Shown here: one piece after another, positions 48,595 through 61,760 of the stretch
Position numbering within the stretch: position 1 is the stretch's first letter
Layout: every line of letters starts with the position of its first letter
DNA from: Phoronis australis
Taxonomy: Eukaryota; Phoronida; Phoronidae
Reading direction: 5' to 3'
Assembly (NCBI GenBank): GCA_002633005.1
Contig: NMRA01000130.1
Location: 253,577 to 317,576 of the forward strand
DNA: 64,000 bases
The notes under the pieces: model-generated
What the model was told of the DNA's origin: nothing
Databases searched by the model: none
What the model saw: the letters and a program-made list of their open reading frames with translations, nothing else
Made by a program: the position numbers and the translations under genes

Positions 48595-49320
48595 ATAAAA
48601 AGCCACTAGGGGAGCAAACTAAGTCAAATCCATCTGAAACGGATGGTCTCAAATTTTATGATATCCGACTAGAAACTTGGTAAATATCAAGGCAGAAACC
48701 AAACAAATTTCCCCACGAGGAACCCACAGTAGTCGGAACCATTCAAAAATAATTGTCAGCTATATATCATTTGCCTTCACATCCAGCTCAGGTGTACTCT
48801 CCTCGGCAGAAACACATACCAAATTTCATAAAGATCCATCAATGTGTCTCATAGATATCGAGCCATAGGCAAAAAATAAAATGGTCACTAGGACGATCAC
48901 ATCAGCTGGACCCATCCGAAAAACATCATCACCCATGCTCCACCCAGTAAGAACACAATATGCCAATTTTCACGATTCTTTGAGCGAAAACGGAGAGGGT
49001 ACTCGTCGCCATTTGCCAAATGTCATGAAAGTCCCTTGACAAACTCCGAACATAGAGGTAAAGGTAAAACAAGTAATAATTGCCATTAACAGCAGAGTGG
49101 GGGTCGGGAGACTCGGGACCAACCAAAAATTCGCCTGTGCCATCCCATCCAATGTAAGAATACGTCTCAAATTTCATGTCATCCATTAAAAGGGTTTTGG
49201 AGATACAGCCGCAGAGGCCGGACGCCACCGCCAGACGGACATTGTTATTGACAGGGATGACGGCATAAAGCACCCATATACGTGGACGCATAAAAATTAC
49301 CATTTTAACAATCATTCTAG
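48595..49320. repeat. Family-D dispersed repeat
   Basis: It has GCCACTAGGGGAGCAAAC, CAAATTTCATAAAGATCCAT and ACGTGGACGCATAAAAAT, shared with 58065-58620. The open frames in it are fragments without recognisable domains. Confidence 0.55.
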
Positions 49321-49584
49321 TGCAAAACTAACTGATGAATTAGGTACATGATTTTAACAACTACAATGTTTAAAAACAGGAATCAGATGTTTTCATAACA
49401 GTTAAGAGTCAAAAGTTTCCAGAAAATGTCACCTGTTCAATAACATACAATGGCTGACAATTATCAGTATGACACAATTAATTTATCTGGGTCAATATAA
49501 TTTGATCTCAACTTAATCAAGTAATTGTTCTCAACTTTGCAAAAAAGTTAATGCGAAACAGTTTCATCAGGATTTCGTGATGAG

Positions 49585-49779
49585 ATTACTGTAGAAATTT
49601 CTTCTCATAATCCAGGAAATTTACCTTAAACAGCAGAAGTTTTCTGAAGCCGATGTTGACAGTTTCCTTCCTCAGCTTGACACCAAGGACACTGAGGAAG
49701 GAAGCAGTCAAAATTGGCTTCTGAAAATTTCTGCCATTTAAGGTAAATTTGCTGGATTATAAGAGATTTCTACAGTAAT
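49585..49779. mobile_element. Near-perfect foldback element
   Basis: Arms of about 90 bp (49585-49675 and 49692-49779) are inverted repeats from ATTACTGTAGAAAT to TTTCCTTCCTCAG, with only a 16-base spacer. Roughly one difference per ten bases separates the arms. No coding sequence; fits a MITE or a chance inverted duplication. Confidence 0.8.
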
Positions 49780-50117
49780 CAAAATAAAGCTCGTTTCAGA
49801 GAAGGGGTAGTGCTAAATAAACAAACAAGCAGTGTTTAAAAACGAAAATGTATCAAGATTCTAGACATAATTCTACAAATTTATCCCAGAGGTGGACAAT
49901 ATGACAGACAGGAATTTATGCAAACAAAAACTCTAAAATGTAGCACACAGAGCCCTACTTAAAAAGTAAGTTCAATAGTTAACTCACAGTGGATTTCGGC
50001 CCGTCCAAAATAATCCACTTTTTCAAAGAAAGGTTTTACTCCTGTTTTGTGTATTGGCACGGCTTGCCACCTATTTCAAATACAGGATTGATTAGGCTGA
50101 TCACCGGGTTTTCTCTA

Positions 50118-50171
50118 AGGTTCCAGGTGAGCTCATTTCCTGTTTGGTGAACTGTGACCTTTGTCAGGTCA
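50118..50171. promoter_or_regulatory. Cluster of nuclear-receptor half-sites
   Basis: AGGTTC, one base, AGGTGA (50118-50130) is a DR1-like pair. TGACCT, five bases, AGGTCA (50155-50171) is a perfect everted repeat with spacing five. Position in the putative RAR first intron makes a feedback element conceivable, but spacing is not the classic RAR DR5 and the call is by motif only. Confidence 0.25.
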
Positions 50172-50592
50172 AATTTGGCAAGTTGATGTTATGCTAAGCA
50201 TCAAGCCCCGTCTATTACGATGTGTTTTGCATAAGCTGGTTGTTATTTACAACATGCGCCTTTTGTCTATTTTTAATGCTTTGAACTAGTAAGTAGAGTT
50301 AAACTGAATACCGTGCTTTCAACGTCTGGTACATTGTAATTAATAAGTCAAGTTTAACTGACCATTTTATAAAATTGCTCCTCGTTAAATGTTGCACATA
50401 TGGGTACCCGTGTCTAATTGCACACATCGGCGCAGTCTGACACGTAAGAACCTAGCTGGGTCGCACTTTTGCAATGTGCATCTGTCACCAAATAAGTAAA
50501 AAACGGATAAAATTTCTACAACTTGTAGCTCAATGCACAGCTTTTAAAAATGGAAACCGTTTTAAGTATTCATAAAAATTCAAGGACATAAC

Positions 50593-50703
50593 GCGGCAGT
50601 AGTCAGATATAACGTGCCCATATTTTGAGAACTAGTTTGATGACCGTTATTCAGTGGAGAAAAATGGCTCAAAATTCGGGTACGTTATATCCAACCATTA
50701 CCC
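50593..50703. mobile_element. Short foldback element, copy 2
   Basis: Left arm GGCAGTAGTCAGATATAACG then TGCCCATATTTTGAG; right arm CTCAAAATTCGGGTACGTTA then TATCCAACCATTACCC. Same family as 37766-37863. Confidence 0.65.
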
Positions 50704-51248
50704 ATAACAAAGCAGACAAGTCAAGTTTTACCCTCTCATTTTATCATAAAAATAACATCAAACCTCTTATTTTCCCATTTCCAACCTCTATACCATAGCT
50801 ACTGAATAGCCAAAACATTTTGAAAATTTGTCAGCATTCACAACAATGCTTGAAGTTGGCAAGATTTTACCGTAGATGCAGAATTAATAGAACAATTTAA
50901 AACGTCTAAAAGAACAAGACAGTGGGCAAACCTTCTGACAATTTCATCAGCAGGGCTAAAAAACAATCTCTCAGAGTGAAAGTCTGCAAAATACATTAAA
51001 CTGTTTTCCAAGAATTGCTTTTATTGTTGTTTATTTTGAGTACCGAAATTGATGAAAAATGATCAAGAAATGTTACAACCTCTATTTTTTCAATTTAAAA
51101 TTTCAACTTACATTCCACTGTAGGGATAATTTAAGGAGCGTGTCCTGTGTCATTGACGCAAAAATAATTTCTTTGACGCAGGGTGATTGCTTAGCTCGGG
51201 TCAACAGGTCCATTAAAATTGGTAGCGAAAATAGACAAAAAACTAACA

Positions 51249-51345
51249 TGGCCCATAGGTTCTCCAAATTGGCCCATAGGTAACCCAAATTGGCCCATAG
51301 GCCCTCCAAATTGGCCCATAGGTCCTCCAAACTGGCCCATAGACT
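51249..51345. repeat. 21-bp tandem repeat, about 4.5 copies
   Basis: Unit GGCCCATAGGTCCTCCAAAT with one more base, five occurrences of GGCCCATAG. An open frame on the minus strand (LWANLEG repeats) is produced by it and is not a gene. Confidence 0.85.
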
Positions 51346-54325
51346 TGAGGCCGTGAGTCAATTCATTCATACATGTTTAGCTCCTCCTTGTCATTACAGG
51401 GTTAGCAAAAGAAAAGGGGCAAAGTGACCCTGGTTTGGTCATGTTGCTATAAACAAATAGGTTTTCAAACAAGAAGACTAAAAATTGGTTCTATTTGTTT
51501 TAAATGTATTTCAAACCTATGAAAAGATTTTAAGTTCTTAGTTTAGGTTTCAGTTTCAAAAATTAGAATCTCTAACCCAGGCTTCAACTACTTTGAATTT
51601 ACACCTAATTTCAACTTCTACCTACAGAGATTTTAATGTAAGAGAACAAATGACCGAACTTGAAATTCGTAGTTATTTTATGTGCCACAATCTATATGAT
51701 CACCACTCCTAGGTGGAAAGTTGTGGCTTCATGACCAAACACCAGATGGCGCAACTAGTTGGAGGCTAGGGTCTTAAAAGTCGGTTACATGATACAGAGA
51801 TGACATTTAAGACTCATTATACAGCTCAAAAAACCACAGTTATTTTTCTGCTTCTTTGCCGCGGGCTCAGTGGCTACCACTGTGTGCATAGTGTGCAGTT
51901 TGTCAAAGCTAAAAGACAATTTGAGCTGGCACTGAAACCATAGAACTAGAGAGATAACTGAGATACAATCTGCCTGTACAAGATATGCAACTGATCCCGG
52001 GAGCTAGGATGACGCATCCTTCAAAGCAGGCACCAAATTCACACCAGTTAGTGCGCCATTTTTTTCCGTTGACATAGCTGTTTATTTTATCTGCAATTCA
52101 ATGCTGTTGTTTTTCTTTCAAGACACATTTTGATTGATTATAAATTTAGATGCCACACTCATCTGCCACTGTTACGGACAGTTTTTTCCTCTGATATAAT
52201 GAACTTCGCAATACCCTGAATATGAATTTATGACATGACGAGGACAAAATCTATGACTGAAATTTAAATCGACATTTTACAACCAACAGGATCTCAACCA
52301 GATTGGGCTGCCGGCAGTGGGGACAACTGGAACACCATCGGCAGGAGAGGATCTTCTGGACTCTGCCACCTCATACTTCAAAACGATAGTGACAGAATCC
52401 ACATACTACATTCCTGTTAAAAATTAGTATGTAAACATCAGAAATCAAATGCATTATGCACATAATATCTATGGGAATTAGCTTCAGCCATGAATACAAG
52501 ACTAGCCTCAGGTCGTTCAGCCAAAAGTACAGATCTGAGGCACACTCAGGAATTCAACATAGTTATCTAGCTAAGGAGACAGCAATTAGTTGCACAATTA
52601 GGGTTATTAATTATACCATAGGGGTTTCAGATTTCTTAATATTTTAAGTGTCTACGGCTCATTAGTCCAATAATGTGTTACTATGGTATTGCCTATAGAT
52701 CACCTGTAGAACCAGGTATACCATTGAAATTAAAGATGAGAAATGCGCAAATATGGACCAGTTTCACCTGAGGTAAACTACATGTCCCACAATGCAATTG
52801 ACTTCATGATTTTAAATCACACACTGTGAAGTAAAGTCACAAAACATTGGTATCGTACCTTCTGAGTGTTGAATGTTCAATTCCTCGGAATTGCTTAAAA
52901 ACCTTGCCCTTGAAACTAATACCACAACTGACAAGGAATGACACGAGATTCGATTGTTGAGAAGGGTCAAACTATGAGTTGATTTTAGCAAATCAGTATA
53001 GCTCATTTAGTTCTTTTACTGGCCCTTGGGGACCATGACAACAACTGGCAGCATAATACTGCATGTTAGATGCCAACGCACAGTAAAGCCTTGGGCAACA
53101 TAAATATTAGCAAAGCAATAGTTTGCTTAGAGTACCTGGAGTAAATCTCCAGTTGAAACAGGATCCAGCCACTGTAACAGCTGACAAAATCAACCATGAA
53201 TTTAAGATTTATACACAAATGCAACGACAGGGCAAAACCGAACTACCCTGAGCTGAACTTGAGAGCCACCTTGAGCCAGTATTTCTCAAATGACATGAAA
53301 TAGTGATAGGCAATGAGTTCATAATTCATCACATACCAAGGCTTCAAAACCACAGATTTCCAGGGAGGGTTTTTAAAACAGCCATGTAAAGCTGAAAACA
53401 AGAAAAACTCATCTGTCCTTATATTGAAAATCAGATGTCAAAAACTGACTGAACACTTCAAAAAAAAACTAATGACCCTAAACGACATATGTTAATGTTT
53501 CAGCTAAAAAATGCATTGAATGGCCCAACTGTCTTGGCTAGGCTTGGCTCAGGTCATTACCCCTCCCCAGTCAATGAGGAGCTAAGTCTCCTAGGTTCAC
53601 TGGGCACTTAAACGAGGACAAACGTGAAACTAGGGCAAGTTCACACACATGCGACAACTTACGCAACTTCTTGCAAGTCGCGCCCGATCAACGTGTATGG
53701 GTACGGAGTAATTATCAGATATGCGCTTGTGCACGTGAAATGATCCATGTGATGAATCGCTGCCTTTTGCCCCATTTGCAAACCTCACACGAAATACCTT
53801 TTTCTCTTTCATCCTCATTCACAATACAACTAAAACAAAATGAAAGCGCTCCGAGGAGCGAAACTTGGCGAAACTAACCAAAAATCCACGTTAGAGATGA
53901 CGAGAAAAGATGATGAGGAAGATGACAGCTATGACGACGATGGTGGCGATGGACAAAGCGAGTTATGATATCATTCATATGATGAACGTAGAGGTCAGAA
54001 ATCACTAAGAAATATGCTACAGTCTTGAGCGACACTTGGCGAAATTAACTGAAGAAAAGACGACGTCGGAGATGATGATGAAGATGACGAAAACTAAAAC
54101 AAAATAACTGAAACTTGAGGGAAGTATCAATCGCAAACTCTCATTTCCTTGAACTCCCGCCACTTTGCAGTTGTGCACGTGGTAAAACTAAATCTACTAG
54201 AATGGCATACACAAAGTAATATCTACCCTCCTCCCCTTCCCTGGTCACACTTGTGGGATTGACCTCCGGATACTCGCCTGTTTGGACGCAAATTGTCCCA
54301 GGTGCAACATGCGCTAATATTAAAG

Positions 54326-54655
54326 GTGTATTTTGCTGTCGAGCAAGCTAAAAAACAACACTCAAGTTTGGCCACAAAATAGCTCGTGTAATATTCCTTA
54401 ACTCACTATGATAGAATTTCATTTAGGTTAACAACACAAGTCATTGTCGATGTGTACATGCATCATTTTCAAATTCGCAAATTTTAGGGTCGGCCAATCT
54501 AAACAAACTCTGAATCATTTTCTTTACTCATCCATGGTTTGATGTTCTTATTGGAAACATAAACAGCATTCTACCACATTAAGGAACATATGAGATAGAT
54601 TTTATGATCGTTATCAATTTTCGTTTTTAGCCGTCTACACAGGGCAAAATGCAGC
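54326..54655. mobile_element. Family-B MITE, copy 4
   Basis: Ends GTATTTTGCTGTCGAGCAAG and CTACACAGGGCAAAATGCAG in inverse orientation, with internal TAGGGTCGGCCAATCTAA and GTTTGATGTTCTTATTGG shared with copy 2. Confidence 0.65.
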
Positions 54656-56109
54656 CTATTAAAGTGCCTGTCTGGACAGAGCTAAGTCACATAACTGCAT
54701 TTTGTTCCACTAAGTTGAGTTCCGTAGATGCGAGAAACTTGCAAAAAAAATCAAGACCAAACAAGATCATACGAAATCACGCGAGTGAAAGGTAAGCAAT
54801 TCGCAGGTGTGCCTTGGACCTTGCTAGCGGAACCGATCAAAATGGAGGCCATTGAAGTGATTGGTTGGAGCGGCTGTAATGATACATTGTGGGACAAAAT
54901 TTAGAGTGTCTGTTCTATAGGTGAAGATTTCATATTACAAGTGCTTTGTGGGTGCTACACCCCTGCCGAATTGCATTGCCAGTAAAAACAGACTAAGCAG
55001 AAAACATTTCTGAGAATTTTTTGTATTCTTCACTGCTTGTTGTTTACCAATTGACCTGACACAATGACCTTTATCTAGGCCAAGGTTGAGCACTTCCTGG
55101 TATTAGCAGTAATTATCATTAAACAAGACAAATGACCTCATTTGGAACAATGGCTACTGTAAACAGTTTTGTGCTTACAACAGGGAGAGAAAATTTTGCC
55201 CCTCGAAAGAGAAAATGTGCCCCTTCAGAAGGCACAAGCATGTTTCGTCAAGACAAGTGAGGGCCTTGAGAAGACCCAAGCCCCTTTAAGAAGGGGTCAG
55301 AAGCGTTCAGCTTCTCACAACAACTCTTGGTAAGAAAAGCTTATGTACCAAAACCCACAAGAGGCAGGTCATCAAAAGAAGACAAACTCAATAAAAAGTT
55401 AATTTAAAACTTCCTGATTTCTTAAATCAGTAAGTTGTATGCTCAACAGTGTCCTGGTTTTCCCCACCTAGAGTGTGTGGGTCGACACAGCCTGAATCAC
55501 AGGTGTTGTGTTGACAACACACACAGAGAAATAATGGGAAATCAGTTTTTAGGCTACCGGAACAAACTTTGCCAACACCCGGCTGACGGATTCGATAAAT
55601 TCAGTTCACCGATTCACAAACGCTGATTATCGATCGCCAAACACGGCTCGTGAACCACCAAACACACTCAAAAAACATGGTCATTACCCAACCCACCCCT
55701 CAAAAAAATTTTGGCCAGACTCACAAACACTGGGCTCCCTGACTCCATGTCCGTGTGCAGTATTGGGCATTCAGCAAGTCGTGCTAGTGAGCCAGGCCAC
55801 AGTTTATTTGGGTGCACAAGCCGTGTTTTGCAAATCCAGTACTAGTCAAAGAACCATGCTTGTGAGTCGCTGAATAGAGTTTATTGCCGGTTCCCTAAAA
55901 CATGTTAATAAATGAAGGAACTATGTTTATGTATGCGACAGCTGTGTTGTTCTGGTAGCCTGGGTTTTTACATGGCATGAATCAATTAATGAAGTACAAG
56001 ATCAAGACATGACAAATTACTGCTGCGACCAGGCTACGTGATTCTTGTCTTAATTAAAAACAAATCAGTTCCCACAACTGAATTGTAATTTGTTGCACGA
56101 TTATTATAC

Positions 56110-56340
56110 AACTCAAGTCACAGGTGCCATTTTTGAATTTGAAATTGGTCAAGAACTCCATAATCGTGAGTTCAAAAATGGCACATGCGCTCATGGAGAC
56201 ACTTCCGACGACTTGAGTTTATAACGGAAATGGAATCCTATCACGAAAAGGAACACTATTACAAGACCAATTTTATGACAGTAAAAGACCTAATTCGATT
56301 TTAAAATTTTTTAGTCAGCTAAACAGAGCAAAATGCAGCT
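56110..56340. mobile_element. Family-B MITE, truncated copy
   Basis: Only the right end (CAGCTAAACAGAGCAAAATG then CAGC) and inner half are recognisable, including TGGAATCCTATCACGAAAAG. The left inverted end is absent or decayed. Confidence 0.5.
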
Positions 56341-57289
56341 TTCAATTAAGACCACAATAGGGAAGGAAATGACTTTTATTTTTTAACTCTTAATTTCAAT
56401 TCCAGGTTTCATGAAGTTCAATTCGACTGCAACACTGGTATGGACTAAATTTCCAATGCAGGGCTTGATTTGGCGACCTGTAGCTCGCCTACGCGACTTC
56501 AGATTGTGTTTGACAACCAAGTATAAATCCCACATCGAGTAGCAAATGAAGTAAGTCAATAATTTACCCTCAGTTTGCTTCAAAATTTTAGGCGACTTTC
56601 AAACTTTAAATTAATAGCATATTGCCTAGATACAATACCTTTGGTATTATCCTGTTGAACAGTTAGCTGTAATTTTCAATTAGCTGTAAATTTACCAACA
56701 TAAGCTAGACATAAAAGCAACGAGTCGACTGAACTGACAAAGTAAGGGTAAGACAACTACCAGAGAACTTAGAAATGTTAATTGGCAGACAGTCCCTCTA
56801 CTAAATACTGACAGTGAAATTACAAATCTAACTGGAGCTACTCTTTAACTCAAACCATCAACCATTAGTGGAGTATCATCTTGCAAGTCAGTGACCTAGA
56901 CCAAGTCTCAATGCAGACAGGTGTCTCCCCGTTTGCGCTGCCACCCTGGGTGTGGCTGGGTAACCCCTCTCCCCCACAATCATTCAGACGTATCCAATTG
57001 GTCCCGAGTATACTGAAAGTGATGGTGTTCAACTAACAAAGTGACAGAATAATTTTGTTAGTGAATGAAGAAGCTTATCAGAAAGAAATAATTATTGCAA
57101 TTGCTAAAGTATTTGTTCGAGTTGGAAAGATTTGATATCGCCAGCCTCCCAGAGGTGTCCCACTATGTCTGAAAGATTTTGCTGCGGTGAGGCCCAAATC
57201 TCCGACGTACAGAGCCAAAAAGGATGGGTGGGCATTCGTGAGTCTTCTAGTCTTAGCATTGAGGTCATCATTGGACTTTTACAGCAGGT

Positions 57290-57397
57290 ACTATGTGCAC
57301 AGTCAATGAGACTCCCTGACCTCCACTTGTGTCTTGGACAGCCACTATGTGCACAGTCAAGGAGTCTCCCTGACCTCCACTTGTGTCTTGGACAATG
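57290..57397. repeat. 54-bp direct duplication
   Basis: CTATGTGCACAGTCAA at 57291 and 57345, each followed by CTCCCTGACCTCCACTTGTG then TCTTGGACA. Three or four differences in 54 bases. Confidence 0.9.
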
Positions 57398-58064
57398 TGG
57401 GAGGATTGTATATTTTATGTCTGGCTAGGCCTCAATGGTGGTTGTGCAACATGCAGGTTGAGGGACTCAACAACCTTTGACCTAGAAGTTATTGACACTG
57501 GTCTGGGATGTCCAACTGAATGGAACATTTATGTTAGGGGGACAAAAGAACAGGGAATTTAAAGTCCAGAGTCTCACACTTAACTTTCCGTTTTATGTGC
57601 AGGCAGAGAAATGCATCATATGATTGACCAAAATTTCGAAAAGTAGAGCCGTGCTATCTTCCGAGTCCAGTCACACTTGAAAGCGGTAAATGATTCAACA
57701 CGCATCACAAACGTTTTCAAATTTTTTTCGTGTCTTCATTGCAACTCGTTATACACAACAGTAAAACATAATTGGTATCAAAATCGTACAAACAGCACTG
57801 TTCATTCTCAATCGTAGAGTGAGCTTGGCAGTGGTGTTCAACTGCCGGCCACGGCGTCCTACAAACGTGTAGCATTGTGGGTAAATACAGAAGAATCACA
57901 GACGGCGTTGTGATACTACGAGAAGTGGATACTTAAATTATTAAGAAAATTAAATTATTATAGAGAAAATACTGAAAACATTAGATGTAGGCCTCATGCG
58001 AAGTGCAGGCAAAGTGGTCGTTGAATACATCTGTCTGTTATTAAGTTAAAAGGGTTATACACTT

Positions 58065-58620
58065 ACCACTCAAAAATCATAAAAATGGCCACTAAGTGGT
58101 ATGGAATAAGTCAAATCTAACACAAAAGAAAAAGGTACTGTCATCTTCGTAACAGAAACATGTTTGACAAAACCACAACTAGGGACCACCAGAGCACTTA
58201 AACCCAACCGAAAATCAATTTTAGCTACGGTCTTCCCAACAGGAACACATCGTACAATTTTCATAAAGATCCTTCAGGTTTTTTGGCAGACAGAGAGGCG
58301 GAAGCCAAAAAAGGACTAATAATCTTTTAAAAAGGCCACTAGGTGGCGCAGAATGGGTCAAATCCATCCAAAAATGGCAAGGCACAGTCGTCTCCTTAAT
58401 AGAAAACTATTTTCAAAACTCCATCAAGGAACTCTGAAGATACAGAGACAAACGTAAAAAAAAATAAAACTGCTACTTGGGCGCAGAGCAGTAGTCGAAT
58501 CGGTCATAGTCATCTGTCTTCAACTTCATCGGAACACATCTTCTAAATCTAATTAAGATCCTGTAAGGGATTTAAGGAGATACCGCTGTATACGTGGGTG
58601 CATGAAAAAAGTAAAGAACT
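58065..58620. repeat. Family-D dispersed repeat
   Basis: The internal unit is repeated: AAAATGGCCACTAAGTGG at 58081, GGCCACTAGGTGGCGCAGAA near 58335, each followed by GTCAAATC, ACATCGTACAATTTTCAT and AAAGATCCT. It ends GTATACGTGGGTGCATGAAA, like the end of the 48.6-49.3 kb copy. Confidence 0.55.
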
Positions 58621-60575
58621 TTGTTTGTCTTGAGCTGACATTTTTTCCTATTAATCACCATTCCCTCGGCATGTATTTACTATTGCCGGAATAAAAGAAA
58701 CTGATGTTAACGGCCCACATTCACTTCCATTGAGAATACAGAAATGATCGACACAAAGTGTTTGTGGTGCGTAAAGCAATGTGATTAATGGCATTGACAG
58801 CAGAATCATTGGTTACTCTTCACAACACTTGTACGCCAGAAGAACTGTAATTGATAAGGATAAATGGCCCTCCATGATGACTGTGAGATTCATTACTTAA
58901 GTAACATTGAACATGGTTGCGTTCCCCTTTAACCCTTAATGCAAGTCTATGGACAAAGTACATCGTAGTTGTAAACTTAAGGATGAAGTACAAAGATCTA
59001 AGTTTGGAAGTTCTAGTTTTCCGTAAATTAACTGGATTTCATGTTTTAAAAAGTTTATAAAATTTCAAATTATGCCATTCCATCACTGACTTCACATTGG
59101 TTCTGAGCGAAGGTTTGACACTGAACTGTTTTTTTTTTTTATAATTTAGTAAGCCACTCATGAGATGGTAGCACTCACGTGATGGTTGTCATTTGACATA
59201 TTTGTCAACTAAAATTTTCGATTTGCTACATTTTACACTCCCTGTTGTTATGAAACATGTTTGGATTATAAAAGGTTTATTCTCTGTTCTTTTCATGAGT
59301 GACCTTCACAAATATTCACAGCTCTACATTATAGAAATCAGCCAGATTACAACAGCACTTACAGACAATCTTCTTGTAATACATATCCTTTAAGGTCATA
59401 AATGTGGCCCTTGACTCCATGCTGGCTGCCATGTTGTATGCAACTTCCATTCAACTGTCCCAGTCTACATGCTGACCAGGGCTTCATCCAGGATTTCAAA
59501 ACTGAGGCATCCAAAATTGGTTCTCCAAATTTCTCAGGCCATCCATGATGTGTGAATGTTTTTTTATAAGTACCTTAAACAAGTGCAAAGATGGATACCT
59601 TAGGAAGCCATTGATGTCTTTAACTCTTCCTAGCTCAAATAAACATTCCCGAAATAAAACTTGTTTTTCTTGAGCAGTATTTAGGTCAACTGCTCAAATC
59701 GGCAACAAGCCATTTTACAATGCTCACACCAGGCAATATGACGTTACATGGCGAGATGCTGATTAGGGCAACTGAACTGCAGACTACTCAAAAAAGGTTT
59801 GATTGGAGTTTATTTGTTCGAGGAGGGAAGACTTAAGGACATCAACGGCTTCCTCAGGTGTCCCTCTATGCGTACTTAAGGAACTTCTGAGAGTAGGCCA
59901 ACCATAACATGAACATAGTCCTAGGTTACTTATAGCAACATGACTTTGATGGTTTAATTAGTATGAGGCATAATTCACCGAAAACCTTGCGGCATACAGA
60001 GGGCCTATAGGATGGCCACCGTCTCTACTGGGGTCAGTCTAGACGGTGACACTGTCTACCTGTAGCCCATGCCTATAAATACTTCAGACATGCATCTCTA
60101 ATCGTAAGCCAATGAGTTGCCATTGGTCAGGTGGTGGCTGATTTAGCAAACCAGGCAATCACTGTATAACAGCCTGATAGTGGACGAAACTAGTTCTCGA
60201 AATGAGAGATGACTAAATTCAACCAGTCCAATTTCTGTCAATACCACCGATGCCTTCTCTCCCTCCCTCGTCTTTCCCCCTTCTAGTTCTAGTCCGGCCT
60301 ACCTCTTCCCAGCCCTATCTTACTCCCCTATTTCCATAACTTATTCCCTCTCTCACTTGCGATGACAGTCGTAAAGAACGGAAAATCCTCAATAAACAAC
60401 TGTACATAGCTGACCTTCCATATCGCTAACAACCCTTCACACACACGCCAGCCCCCACTACACGACACTCAGGAGTTCGACATGACATTTATTTCATCCG
60501 TTCATACAGACTATCCTGCAAGTCACTCGTGTCTGTTACACTAAGGCGTCGTAAAATGAATTTGTTTTTACTTAC

Positions 60576-60750
60576 CGCACCGGATCGGATGACAGAATGC
60601 CGTTAAGAACTTTACAACTCAAGAACAAACTGCGCCTTCGATGTTTTCGAGAACGAAGTACAGCACACCACGACTTTTTTTAATCACCGGAAGTTTTAAC
60701 TTAAAAAATAATCCTTCATTAACAATATCGTTTGCGGAATTCCAAAAGCA
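60576..60750 (-). other. RAR: Putative 5' untranslated first exon of RAR
   Basis: The donor GTAAGTAAAA (read 60575 leftward) is a near-perfect splice donor on the gene's strand. It is preceded by about 175 bases with more CpG than the surroundings and by a TATA-like box. The right boundary is only an estimate, 25-30 bases downstream of that box. No coding is expected: the translation start lies in the exon at 24645-24727. It could belong to another minus-strand gene, or be chance; transcript evidence is needed to link it to RAR across about 36 kb. Confidence 0.35.
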
Positions 60751-60775
60751 AGTCATCCATCTCACCTTGCAGAGT

Positions 60776-60782
60776 CTTTATA
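60776..60782 (-). promoter_or_regulatory. TATA-like box upstream of the putative first exon
   Basis: The minus strand reads GTATAAAG, matching TATAAA. It lies about 200 bases upstream of the GTAAGT donor at 60575, a spacing suitable for a short first exon. It is a weak call on its own in AT-rich DNA. Confidence 0.3.
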
Positions 60783-61320
60783 CATTAATCGATTCTCATT
60801 TAAGTCTGGTAACTTGTTGACCAAAGAGGCAGCGTGATTGATTGACCTTTATGCTCAGGAATATTATGTAATGTGTTTTCCAAAACAACAAAGTAGTGCT
60901 GGGAACAATTTCACGATCGTTCGGTAGGTGTCACTACAAGGTAGAAAGGTCATGGTAGAAATTATTGCCTTTATCAGGGAAAATCACAACGGGGAAGTTT
61001 AACTCTCATTTTTTCCTTTGGCAACCGTTTTTACTTGCATGAACATATACGACTCTGATGGTTGGATGTGAGCTTACAGTAACTACACCACGTTTTCGTT
61101 TCAAAGTAACTCTACAGATCACTTAGGCAGGACTGTAGTGTCTTTAGGCCTAATAATAATTGCTCAGACAATCAAAGATTGGCCAAAATTCACTGAGGTG
61201 GAAGAAACTAAGTTACTGAAGTACACACAGCTATGCACCTTTCATTGATGGAGCTGGTGTCAATTATGCGTCACCAATAGAGCACGGTCAAAGAGTAGGT
61301 CAACTTCAGGAAACAAGGCA

Positions 61321-61760
61321 GCCGGTAATTTCCCAAAACAGGCCCATGGTCCGATATTCGGAAAACGATTTTTCAAAAATGTCAACTTACACCGAATATA
61401 CGCCCGGGCGTATTTTGGTAAAGGGAGTCATGTTTTTAGAATCTGTCATTAAAACTGTCCTCCATACTGTACTAAAACGGTTATTTACGAAAAAAATTAG
61501 TCACCCAGTCTAATTTTGAAATTATATGTTCGGCATTTGAGTGAAATTGTGACACCAAAATATTATGCTTTGTCAAAAAAATTAAATTTTACACCAAAAT
61601 ATATTACATATGTAAGTATTTCAGAACAATCTATCAGATTTTCAAAATATGCAAACAGCTACTGAAAAAACGCCCATGTGTGTACGTTTGGAAAATTTTC
61701 CGAAAATACGCCCATGAGCGTACTTTTGGGTGGGCCTATTTTCGGAAATTCCTGGTAGGC
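61321..61760. mobile_element. MITE with about 30-bp inverted ends
   Basis: The left end GCCGGTAATTTCCCAAAACA then GGCCCA, and the right end TGGGCCTATTTTCGGAAATT then CCTGGTAGGC, are inverted repeats. Inner arms repeat TACGCCC words (CCGAATATACGCCCGGGCGT and CCGAAAATACGCCCATGAGC). No transposase frame. Confidence 0.65.

Larger units (their letters stand above)
24728..60575 (-). other. Long repeat-rich region, putative first intron of RAR
   Basis: About 36 kb without any coding region that I can support. ORFs here are short, without family motifs, and often sit in repeats. It contains family-A, B, C and D dispersed repeats, several foldback elements and MITEs, a tRNA-like SINE (34338-34425), CAG tracts (45128-45350), and a cluster of nuclear-receptor half-sites (50118-50171). 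Its status as a single intron depends on the putative first exon at 60576. Confidence 0.5.

Noticed and set aside
48929-49315. 128-codon minus-strand ORF
   Set aside because: It lies wholly in the family-D dispersed repeat, and the related copy at 58 kb has no corresponding open frame.
51103-51330. ORF with LWANLEG repeats resembling a repeat protein
   Set aside because: It is produced by the 21-bp tandem repeat; the array is intronic.
55040-55075. TGACCT-N7-TGACCT as a retinoic acid response element
   Set aside because: Spacing seven is not a recognised RAR/RXR direct-repeat arrangement; chance in 64 kb is likely.
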